Source: Tetrahymena thermophila SB210 (lineage: Eukaryota > Ciliophora > Oligohymenophorea > Hymenostomatida > Tetrahymenidae). Taken from it: 64,000 nt of DNA. The DNA lies in NCBI RefSeq assembly GCF_000189635.1, contig NW_002476424.1, forward strand, positions 62,001-126,000, written 5' to 3'. Under the pieces are notes generated by a model. That model was not told the origin of the DNA, did no database searches, and saw only the letters and a program-made list of their open reading frames with translations. A program made the position numbers and the translations under genes. This document shows, piece by piece, positions 43,643-55,200 of this stretch; position 1 is the first letter of the stretch; every line of letters starts with the position of its first letter.

Positions 43643-45292
43643 TCAATAATTTCTGAATGGTTTTGGTGGTAAATTTGCATTGTTATTGACTTAAGGTGAG
43701 CCAGGAATTTTAGGAATGTTATTTAAGGGTTGGAGTTTTGGTTTTGGAATACCTTTATTATCATTAGAATAATAATTAGAAGGAGGTCTTTGGTTAACAT
43801 AATTTCTATTATTTTCTAATAGATCATCGGTAGATTTTCTGACTCTTCCAACAATTTATTCAGCATTTTTATAAAGTACCTCTTTTGAGTTATATCTTTG
43901 AATTCCGCCATTATTGTAAACTGAGTCTTTTTGCTAGTGGATCGCAATTTTAGGTTAATAAGGCTTCTCTTAATTATAATAGTGATAATTGTATTTTTGT
44001 TAATTATTGCCAATTGGAGGCATATAGTACTTTCCTGGATTATTAATAACTCCTAGATCGTTATTGCTTAAAACTCTTTTTACTTAGGGTTGAGCTGACT
44101 ATAATCTATTATTTGGTTGTGGAGAATAATTATAATAGTTATTATTATTGTTGTTGTTGTTGTTATGGGCTGAATTATCTCTAGGTCTTTAAATTGGGTT
44201 TTCGCTTGGCTTTTATGCTAAGTTATTTTTTATTAAATTACTTGTAGGATCCACTGCTGAGTAGGGACGGTCTTCATTTTTTTTCTTAAGACGAATTTAA
44301 TCAGTTTTTATTTCTTGCTCATATTCTTCTATTTTTTCATCTAATATGTCATAATTTGATTTGGGTAAGCGCTTGTTAATTTCTTTCAAGTTGTTTCCAT
44401 AAGGAAGCTTGATGGTCTGCAATAAATCTATTTTTTCCTTTTTCTTCTTTTCGAGCATGGCTATCTGTTCTGGTTTTAGATGAGGCATTATGCACTTATG
44501 GTTTAATAGAGACTCTACTGAAGATCTCATTTTAGGCTCAACTTTTAAGCATGACTCGATGAACTTCTAGAGGTCAGAGCTGTATCTTTACAAGTTGATT
44601 GGAGAAAAGTTGCCTCTCAAGACTCTTTTATAGAGATCTTCCATGGAAGTGCCTTTAAAGGGTGGTTCAAGAGTGACTATTTCATATAATACACATCCTA
44701 AAGACCAGACATCACATTTAGAATCATATGGACGATTTTACCAAACTTCAGGAGAGGTATAATATGGTGTTCCTGTTTAGGTGTAGGCAAAATCTCTCTT
44801 TTAAACTTTGGAAACATTCAAATCTCCAAGCTTTAATGACCCATCTTCTGCAATGAAAACGTTTGCTCCTTTCAAGTCTCTGTGTAGAATTTTCATATCA
44901 TGAAGGGACTTTAGTCCCAAGAGCATATCTGCTGCATATTTCCAAATAAGGTTTTCTTCAAAATAAGAATGTTTCTTCTTCTTTTCACTAATTTATTATA
45001 AAACATCACCTTTTGTTGCAAACTCCATGATTATGCATAATGTGGATGACTTTTCGTCATAAAAAGCTTCTTTGTAGCTGATAATATTGTCGCTTTTGAT
45101 GGAAGCAAGGATACGCACTTCATTTAAGGCATTCTCCTTTTCCTTGGTTGAAAGAGACATCATTTTAACCTTTTTCATGGCATAAATCTTCTCATCACTT
45201 TTTCTCTTAACCTAGTAGACAGACCCAAAAGAACCTTCACCAAGACGCTTTAGTATTTCAAAGTCAGTAATTTGAGATTGTGAATTTTGCAT
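43643..45292 (-). CDS. NIMA-related (NEK) protein kinase
   Basis: Intronless, 549 residues, ATG at 45292-45290, TGA at 43645-43643. The kinase domain spans about 11-272: glycine loop LGEGSFGSVY (18-26), Lys40 in YAMKKVK, Glu58 of helix C, HRDLKGANVF (137-146) with catalytic Asp139, LGDLNVSK (155-162) at the metal-binding site, TGTPYYTSPE ending the activation loop, and CDVWSLGCVLYE. The activation segment and C-lobe pattern match NIMA-related kinases, which in ciliates regulate cilia length and disassembly. The usual DFG is DLN here: the metal-binding Asp is present but Gly is replaced by Asn. A Lys/Glu coiled coil follows (about 276-335), then an Asn/Gln/Pro/Tyr-rich tail with a poly-Asn run. 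It faces the RecQ gene tail to tail. Confidence 0.93.
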
Positions 45293-46894
45293 TTCAAATT
45301 TATTATTTTAAATTATCCTACAATCTAATAAGTAATATTTGAGTAAAGTTTTTGTTCTAACTTGTATGATAAAGTATCTCTCTAACGCTTTCCTATTATG
45401 AAATAAACAGATCTTGAGATTTTTGGAACCGATTAGATTTGTTTGAGTGCCTTATAAACTAAAAACGCTTTAAAAATATGGAGTTTATCAATTTTTCGTA
45501 ATGCTTAATTTTAAATAATTAGTAGCTACACTATTATTTTCTTCGTATTTTTTATCTATTTTTTTTTTTTGATGAATTACTTACTAATTATATTAATGTT
45601 TTTTTGATATTTTTTTTTGAGATGGTAATGAACAGCTTTATTTCTTTTCTATGAGCCTTAAAACAAAATTAATTTTTGATCTTTTTTACTTATTAATACA
45701 TATACATTTTTTAAATATTACATAAATCTCTTTTTTAAATACATCTATTAATGAATTAATTCATTAATAAATGTATAAATTCAATCATTTCTCACTTAAT
45801 TCAAAATTAATAATTCATTTTTATGTCTAACTCACCCAAAGCTAATTGTTATCTATCTATCTATCTATTAATATAATTACCTTATTTATTTGTTTTTTGT
45901 TTGATGTCTTTCTTATGTTGCTGATTTAAATCTTGGTTATAATGAGTTTTCAATACAAATCCTATTTACTTTTTATAAATTTACTTTTCTATATTTTTTT
46001 AAATTCATTTATTTTTTTTTATGTTTGGACTAAATTTCACCATCAAATTTTTAAATAATCATTTAAATTATGAAGCAAGTATTTGTTATTTATTGATATT
46101 GACCGTTATTAAATACTTTTTATTTTAAATACTTTGTATCGTTAATAATTTGCCTTTTAATAGTAAATAATTCATTAAGTTGTCAATACTCCATTTAACC
46201 TATATTCTTCAATACTTTAAAAATATTAAATTTTCTATTTCATTTTATTTTGTTTAAAGCCTATCTATCTATTATACTTCTTTTATTTTAATATTTTTTA
46301 TTCATAAATATTTATCTTTGTTCTACTTATTTTTAAATGTCTTTTAATTTTGTTATTTTTTTTCACATATTATTTAGTTTTCAATTACTTTTAATCTCTA
46401 AATTATCAAATATTAAGGATATATTTTACTCTATTTTTTATAAATTCTAATAATTTATTTGAAAATTCAAATTGTCTATAACTAGTAAAATAGTTCTATT
46501 TTTCTAAAGTAGAATGAGGTCTTACTAAAAATTATATCTAACACATTTTAAATACCATAATAACTCAGATGCTATAATTTTTATAGTTAAGAAATATAGG
46601 TACCTCCAAAAAGTTTAGATAAAATTAGGTCTGTCTTAATTAATAAAGACATTGTTTATTTTAATAAGTCCTTACAATATATTTTTTTTTTTTCATTGAT
46701 TATTTGATTCACTAAATCTACTATGAAAAAAGGATTTTTTAAATTTAAGTGCGAATTATTTTTCGAAATATGCTTACCCATTTCTAAAGCTACTATATTT
46801 TATATTATAGATTTTAATTAGTGCTACTAAGATTTAATAATGAATATTTAATTAACTTTTTTTTCATATTTCTTCCATAAAGCAAGATTTTTAA
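45293..46894. other. Intergenic region between divergent genes
   Basis: About 1.6 kb between the NEK start (-) and the LRR gene start (+), so it should hold both promoters. It includes an (ATCT)n microsatellite at about 45850-45870. No coding frame is convincing. Confidence 0.5.
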
Positions 46895-49800
46895 ATGACT
46901 ATTTTATCTATCTTATAATTAATAATTCTTTTATCCAAACTATCTCTGAATAAAGCTAAATTCATTTTTTAATATACTTATAATTAATTAAAATTCCTTC
47001 AATTTCCAATCAAATATTTGAAAAAATAAATAAATGATATAATAGAAAAAATATTATAGAAATCTAAAAGATGTAATTATTTATTTTTTTGTAAATATTC
47101 TTTAATTTTTTTATATATTAATAAATAGTTTTATAAATCTGAATATTAATCTCATTCAGTTCTTGAAATTGATCTAAAGTATATTTAATTTATTATTTTT
47201 TTATTATTCTTTATTTTATTTTTAATTTTCAAATAATTTTTAATATTTTTTTTAATAACATTTTTATCTATATTTATTTATTTATTTATTTTTAGTGAGA
47301 CAAGTAATTTTTGAGTTATTTTAACTTATTCTTAACTTTTGTGTTGATTTTAATTATTCATTCATTTTTTATTATTCTAATTGATTTTTTCCTTCTAAAT
47401 AAATAATTAATTACATATTTTTTCTTCTATATTTAAAAAGGTCTTATTAAATTGGTCCTGCATCAAATTTAAGTTCTGCTTTAGCAAAATGCACTAATCT
47501 CTCAAATTTGACACTTAGTCTTGAGTAAAAAATATTTTTTTAATTTCGATTTTGATATTTTTTTATAAAAAATGAATTGAAAACAATAAGCTTTTTTAAT
47601 TTATTTAATTATTAGCTTTTTATTAAATTTTTTATTTCTGAGTGTGTTTTTTTCTTTCTTAGTTTAGCTCAATCATTTTTTATTTTCATCTTTTGTGTTT
47701 ATAATTAAATAAATTACTCATTCCATAATTATTCCTTCCAACTAACTTACAAATTAATTATATAATTTTTCTTCTATATTCAAAAAGGTAGAATAAAATT
47801 GGCTCAATTGGTGTATCAGGCTTAGGTTATGGTTTAGCAAAGTGCAATAATCTCTCAATTTTGACGCTTAATCTCTAGTAAAAACAGTTTATTTGTTATG
47901 ATTTTAATATTTTTTTTTTTATTATATAATTCAATTTAAAACAATAAAAAAACTCATTTAATATATTTATTTTTTCCTTTTTATTTTTTATTTTTCTTAT
48001 GTTTTTTTTATTTGTTAATTTAACTGTTTTTTTTTTTTACTTTTACTTTGATTATTAATTAATTTAATTTCATATTTTTTCTTTATAACTAACGAATTAA
48101 TTATTTATATTTTATTCAATATATAAAAAGTAACAATTAAATTGATAATGAAGGTGTGTTAGGCTTAGGTTCTGCTTTAGCAAACTGCACTAATCTCTCA
48201 AATTTAACACTTAATCTCTAGTAAAAACAGTTTATTTGTTTTGGATATTGATATTTTTTTATATTAAAAAAATTTAAAATAATTTATTTATTATTGCTTT
48301 TTACTTGTGTAAATTTCTTTTTATTCTGAATATATTTTTAATATGTTAGTTTGACTCATTAATTTTTAATTTCCAATTTTTTTTACGATTATTAATTAAC
48401 TTATTTCATAATTATTCTTGATTTTTTCCTTCTAAAAAATTAATTATATATTTTTTCTCCAATATTTATAAAGGTCTAATTTAATTAATGCTATTGGTGC
48501 ATCAGGCTTATGTTCTGGTTTATCAAAATGCAATAACCTCTCGATTTTATCACTTAATCTCATGTAAAAACGGTTTATTTGTTATGGAATTTAATATTTT
48601 TTATTATAAAATTCAATTTAAAACAATAAATTAATTCATTTCATATTTTTCTTAACTTTTTCTTCTTTCTTTCTTTTTAAATAAATAATTGATAATTTAT
48701 ATTTTCTTTAATATTTAAAAAGTAGCAATTAAATTGGTGCAACTGGTGCATCAGGCTTAGTTTCTGCTTTAGTAAACTGCACTAATCTCTCAAAGATACT
48801 TAATCTTTAGTAAAAATAGTTTATTTATTTATTTTGGTTTTCATATTTTTTAATATAGAATAATTCATTTATTTATTTTAGCTTTTTATTTGCATAATTT
48901 TTCTTTTTTGTTCGGCTTATTTTTTTTATTTCTTAATTTTACTTATTCATTTTTTATTTTCTACTTTTTATTTTATTTTTTCTAGATTTTTTCCTATATT
49001 TTTTCTTCTATATTTAAAAGATACAATTAAATTGGTGAAATAGGTGCATCAGGCCTAGGTTTTGCTTTAGCAAAATTGAATAGTCTCTAAAATTTGAAAC
49101 TTGATTTAGGGTATATATATTTTATTTGCTTTAAATTTTGATATTTTTAATAAAAAAATAAATTTTTTATTTTTGTTTATGTCATTTTCAACTTTTACTT
49201 TGATATATTTATTAATTAACTAATTTGTTAGCTATTATTTCATATTTTTCTTCATTTTTATTTCTAACTAACTAATTCACTAACTAAATAATTAATTAAT
49301 TATATATTTAAACTTCAATATTGTAAAAGTTACAATAAAATTGGTGCAATAGGTGTATCAGATTTAGTTTCTGCTTTAGCAAATTGTAGTAATCTCTCAA
49401 ATTTGACACTTAATCTAGAGTAAAGGATTTTGATATTTAAAAAAAATGAATTTAAAACAATAAAACTCTTTTAGTTTATTTTTATTTGATTTAGTTTTCT
49501 TTTTGCTATCTTTCAATGTTTTTCTCTCTTTCTTTCTTGATTTAACTGATTTTTTTTCATTTTCAACTTTTGCTTTGATGATTAATTATTTTTATTTTTT
49601 ATTATTTTTTCTTGATTTTTTATCCTCTAACAAAATAATTAATTCATTATTTATTTATTTTTTCTTCAATATTTAAAAAGGTAGAATTAAATTGGTGAAA
49701 TTGGTGCATAAAACTTAGGATTTGCTTTAGTAAAGTGCAATAATCTCTCAAATTTAGCACTTAATCTTTAGTAAAAACAGTTTATTTATTTTGAATTTTG

Positions 49801-51403
49801 ATATTTTTAAATGTTTAAATGAATTTAAAACAATAAAATTCTTTTAATTTATGTATTTGTTTTTAAATTTTCATTTTATTGCTTGATGTTGTTTTTTTTG
49901 CTTTATTTCACTCATTCAATTTTTGATATGATTATTAATTTCATCTTTGTTTTTTCCTTCAAAATAACTAATTAATTATTAATAATTTCTTCAATATTGT
50001 AAAAGTTATAATTAAATTGGTGCAGTAGGTGCATCAGGTTTATGTAATGCTTTAATAGACTGCTCTAATCTCTAAAATTTAGATCTTAATCTCTAGTAAT
50101 AACAATTTATTTGTTTGTTTTGGATTGCGCTATTTTTAAATAAAAAATAAATTAAAAATAATAAAATTTTTAAAATTTATTTATAACTTTTTACTAGATA
50201 AAAATATTTTTTTTTTATTTTAATTATTTTTTCTTTTATACTTAATTTAACTCATTTATTTTTTTGTCATATCTAACTTTTATTTTGATTATTAATTTAT
50301 TGATTATTATTTATTATTATTAGAAATCTTTTCTTAATTTTTTCCTTTTTACTAAAGAATTATTTATTTTAATTTGCTTCAATATTTAAAAAGGCGAAAT
50401 CTAATTGGTTCAATAGGTGCATCAGGCTTAGGTTCTGCTTTAGGAAAGTACACTAATATCTCAGGTTTGGCACTTAATCTTGAGTAAAAACTGTTTATTT
50501 TTTTGGATTTTGATATTTATTAAAAAAATGAATTTAAAACAATAAACTAATTTAAATTTAATTTTTTTTGTTATGCTTGCATTTTTTATTTCTTTCTTAA
50601 TTTTGACTCATTTTTTTTTATTTTCAACTTTTATTCATTTCTTATAATTTCATATATTCTTAATTTTCCTGAAACTACCTAATTTATTATTTATATTCTT
50701 CAATATTTTAAAGAAACAATAAAATTAGTTCTATTGGTATATTATACTTAGGTTCTGCTTTAGTTAATTGCTCTAATCTCTCAAATTTGACACTTAATTT
50801 TGGGTAAAATCATTTTCTATGTTTTTAATTTTATTATTTTTTAATATAAAGATTAATTTAAAACAATTAAACTATTATAATTTATTTATTTATTTTTTAG
50901 CTATTTATTTTATTAACTTCTATATTAATTCAATAATTTTATAATTTTCAACTTTTGCTTTTATTATTAATTAATTTCTTACTATTTCATCTTGATTTTT
51001 TCCTTCTAACTAACTAATTAAAATATATTTTTACTTCAATATTTAATAAGGTTTAATTAAATTGATGTTGAAGGTTACCTAGGCTTATGTTCTACTTTAC
51101 TAATATGCATTAATCTTTCAAATTTAACAATTAAACTCTAGTAAAATTAATTTATTTGCTTTAGATTACAGTATTAGCTTTTAATTTTATTTATGATATT
51201 ATTCTAGTTTTATTATTTCTTTTGCTTATTTAAAATATTATTTAAATTTAGACATTTTATTTTGTTAATTTTGATATTAATAATTTTAATTAATTTATGT
51301 TAAAAGTCAAAACAAAATCAGTGAGTTTGAACAATTGAAAGTAAAGGGTAAATGTCTTAAATCAAAAAGATTGGTTATCTTTAAAATAATAAATAAATGG
51401 TGA
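46895..51403 (+). CDS. Leucine-rich-repeat protein encoded one repeat per exon
   Basis: Fourteen exons: 46895-47178, 47441-47524, 47788-47877, 48131-48220, 48474-48563, 48723-48809, 49021-49110, 49330-49419, 49681-49770, 50006-50095, 50394-50483, 50714-50803, 51051-51140 and 51307-51403; 483 residues, TGA at 51401-51403. Every intron is phase 2 and nearly every donor is GTAAAA. Exons 2-13 each encode one 28-30 residue repeat of the form xNxIGxxGASGLGSALAKC followed by TNLSNLTLNL, the ribonuclease-inhibitor-like LRR class known for protein binding. Exon 1 (95 residues) has hydrophobic stretches and leads into the first repeat as VLEIDLK. The last exon encodes a basic 32-residue end. The ATG is the first after an in-frame TGA at 46841. 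Exon 1 is the least certain part. Confidence 0.8.
47441..51140 (+). repeat. Tandem exon+intron unit array (12 LRR units)
   Basis: Unit starts at 47441, 47788, 48131, 48474, 48723, 49021, 49330, 49681, 50006, 50394, 50714 and 51051, giving spacings of 249-388 bp. Not only the 84-90 bp exons but also the introns are alike. They begin GTAAAAACAGTTTATTTG, pass a TTTAAAACAATAAA block, and end with a pyrimidine-rich CTTGATTTTTTCCTTCTAAC and an AATATTTAAAAAG acceptor. The duplicated unit is therefore exon plus intron. Confidence 0.9.
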
Positions 51404-52290
51404 AAAAAGGATGAATAAATTTTAAAATTTAATAATTTAATATAACATTTTTTATTTCATAACGTTTAATTCTATTTTAATTTTTTTATCTAAATTTTTA
51501 ATTGATTAATCCTTCATTTTTTTGGTATATAAAGTGAACTCTTACTCAAACAAATCATATAAACTTTAAATTTTTTTTCCATTTTTTAATTAAAATTATT
51601 CATAACCTAAGAAACAGAAGAAACATGGTACATTATAAATTTATAATTATAAAATAAATATTAAATTTGTAAAAATAAAATTTTGATCTTAATCCAAAAG
51701 TTTTAAGTTTTGAACCAAATTTGTAAATATTTGATTTAAATTTTAGTGAGTAAAAGAATTTATAATTATTAAAAACATTTTCAAACTCAAGATTATTTTA
51801 TTAAATTTGATGACTATTCAAGAAAGAAGATAACAAAACATAAAAAAATAAATAAATAAAAAAAATTCATACATCAATACTTTAAATAGTTTCCTATATT
51901 TTTAAAAGGTTAAATAGTTTGCTATATAAGCATTTATCATTATTTGATAAGATGTGTTTTTTAACAAAAAAAATCATAGTTAATGAAATAATTAGTTCAA
52001 TAATAACCAATTCTATAAAAAGTGATATCAAAAATAATAATAAAAACTCATTTGAATCGCTCGAAGTTTTACCACTGGACACTGATAATATTAAGTAAAA
52101 ATAAACCAAAGATATTATTAATTAGGAACCCATAGAAATAAATTTTCCTATTAAACCTTTTTTAAAAGTGTATGCAATTAGGGAGGAGGTTACTTTTAAT
52201 ACTATGCTGTTAATCAAAGCAATTATTATCTGTTAATCTAACATCATATAACCATAGAACAATATAGAAATAGTTAGAGTGTGGATAGTT
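50550..52290. repeat. Segmental duplication, copy A (partner at 62240-64000)
   Basis: From mid-intron after the tenth LRR exon, through the last two LRR exons, the terminal exon, the intergenic spacer and the last about 140 codons of the convergent REJ/GPS gene, this stretch is repeated about 11.7 kb downstream. The offset is 11692-11718 bp at the exon landmarks. The match extends into non-coding DNA, including a GGTATATAA... block near 51533. Confidence 0.9.
51404..51866. other. Spacer between convergent LRR and REJ/GPS genes
   Basis: 463 bp of A/T-rich DNA holding both 3' ends. It is duplicated, with few changes, at 63121-63571. Confidence 0.6.
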
Positions 52291-55200
52291 TTAATATAAA
52301 AAAGAGTGAATCTTATTGGTCTTGAAATATCATTTAGTGAGAGATAAAAAATGCTAAAAAATTAATGAAATATTGCTAATTTTTTATATATCGAGAGCTA
52401 TTAGTAGATCTATATTTATTTCTATTCTTGAATTTTTTAATTTTCTTAAATGCAAGCTTAAGATCCTTATTGAGTTTTATTTTTTTCAGTACTATTTGCA
52501 ATACTTTTTTCTTCACTAATAACATTTTAATCATTTTATTTCTTATTTACTTGATTTAAATCAATTTCATGTTAACTAATTTAGTTAAAACTTACATGAC
52601 TTTGATGTTAATAAAAGTTTAGGAACGTTTTTCTTTTTCTTTTAAAAGGAATTGGATCATTCCTTTTAGCAGATAATTCATCAGAAATTAATGGAAAATG
52701 TTAATTGTTTTAAAATTTTTATTCAATATTTTCTGTACTTTAAATTTTGTTTTAACATTAAAATTCAATATTGCCTGTACTTTAAATTTTGTTTTAATTA
52801 GGAGAGTTATTATTGATAACTTAATCTTAATATATTGCAATAGATGGTTCTTTAAGATTTAAATTTTCTTTCTAATTTACTTGCTATTGCTCAATTTTTG
52901 GAGTGATAATTTATTCTGAATGGTTGTGCACTCTTTAAAAATTTTTCTGGAGAGTAATTCTATCTAGTCTTTTTCCTACTAGGAATAAAATAATTTAAGC
53001 CAAGGTAAAAGCAAATATAAACCAGAATACTATGTAATTATAAAACTCTTTAAAATTTTCTATGTTTTTGAATCCTTACTCTCCTAATGCAGTATTCAAA
53101 TTTTCATTTTTTAAAAACATGTCATCAATATCCTCAATGATAGTTGTTGGTTTCTATGTATTACAATAGCACACTGATTCATTTTAATTATTTTTGTGTA
53201 GAATACAATTTTATTTACTCCAATATTTATCATTCTATTATACGCAAGCCATGTTGTATTTCATGCTAGTTACAGCATTATTAAAATTATAAATTATTGT
53301 TGAATGATCTATGAGATTTTTAGTATCCAAGTTAGTAATTTAGGTTTATATCAACTTGTTCTTTGAGTATGTGTAATTTGAGCTAATATTTTTCATTTGC
53401 TAAATATATGCTTAAAATTATGGAGTATTTTCATAAATATTTAATTCATAGTTGTTTCTAGATATACTAAAAATATTATTTAAATCTGGTTCATTAAAAG
53501 TAGTAACGTATTAGTATATGTTTTTTTAAGTTATTTTGTCTATTAATAGAGTTGATAGATTACCATTTAGAATTAAAGACCCTTAATTAGGTAGATTCAT
53601 ATTAGAGAACACACTTCCTATCTTGGTAGTGATTTGGTCATAGTCCTATAAATTTTATTATGTATTCTATGAATTCATTGTAACACATGAATTTAATATT
53701 TTGAAAGAATCGATCATATTTTGAATTGGAAAATCATTGTTTTGCTATAAATGGCTCAGATCATTGTTTTAAATGCTTGAATCTGTATTTTAAATTAATA
53801 ATTGTAGTTTTTAAATTATTTAATTTTTATCGATAGTCTATATTGATTATTATGAATTGAAAAGTAACCCTGATAGTTTAGCAGTTACTTTATTAGCATA
53901 TGTTGATATCAAAGAAAATTTAGGTATTTAAAGAGATAATTACTGAAGATTTGTTATTAATAGAGAGCATAAATTATTTAAATCTTATGAAGACTATGTA
54001 TTTTTACTAATGTCTTCTCCGATTAAACTTAAAGTAATTAATTAGCTTGTAGCTTATAAGTTTGTGCTAGATAGAGTTTGCTAAGTAAGTTAATTTACTT
54101 ATTGATAATAATCTTTCGTTGGTAAATTTAAATTTGAAACACTAATCATCTAGGTTTAATTGTAAACGCCGAGTTGTGAATCTATGACCTAACTCATTAT
54201 TACAAGATTCCCTTAAGGTAATACAGTTTGAATTGAATTTACAGTTGACTGATCTTATATTTATCTTCTTAAAATATTCCATGGCTAGATTAATTCTTAT
54301 TTAGCATCATCCATGCTATTATAATAAAAGAATTAGTAAGTCAAAGGAAGATCTTCATCTAAGCAATACAAAAATTAAATTGAGAACATCGTTTAAAGTG
54401 CTACTCCTTGTAGTGGGCTAATTACCAAAGTACAATTATGAGGAGGGAAATTGATATTCAAATTGATAGTCGTTAAGCTTGGCATAACAAAAGAAGGGTT
54501 ATAGACAGAAAAGCGTGCTTAAATAATAGGTTTTAGGGGATCTACGTTTTTGAAATAGTTCCATATTCTAAATTTAACTTAGTAATAGTCAAATTTAATA
54601 ACACCAACAACATCATTGTCATATAGCAAAGCTCCAGCATAAGTTAAAATATCTGAGGGGATATTCTTATCATAGTTAATAACAAAATTCAAATCCTCAT
54701 TCAAATTAATTTTTTAATTTTAACGAGTAGCAGAAAACTATACTTCAAGCTAGGGGATATTTAGCTCAGTAAATAAGCATATTGTTCTATAATTAGATTT
54801 TCTAGAGTCTTTTTATCCGATAACATTCAATATAATAGATGTGTATGGCTAAAATGTTTTTGCAGGAAAAGAAATACTACTTTATCCTTGTTGTAATTAA
54901 AGAATATTATTCTTGTAGTCATAGCAAATATGGTCATTAGATGATAAACCAGAGCATTCCCAGCTAAAGTTGATGTTTTAAGGCGATTTAGAATCTTAAA
55001 TTTCAAAGTCTCTAGAGTTGGTATTTAAGGTAAGTTTACTTTAATAACCTATAACTAAACTAGAGCCTCCAATAACCTACAAATACAAATCTGTAATCAA
55101 AATATCAACTGATATCTTCTTAATAGCAACCACATTTTTGTTTGAACTCAAATTTACAACCAACTTTTTATTAAAAATGAAAAAATAATATAATTTTACA

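Noticed and set aside
47441-51140. Regularly spaced similar 85-90 bp blocks that could suggest a CRISPR-like or satellite array
   Set aside because: Blocks are imperfect, 84-90 bp, and translate as LRR repeats with flanking GT/AG sites in constant phase. They are exons of one gene.
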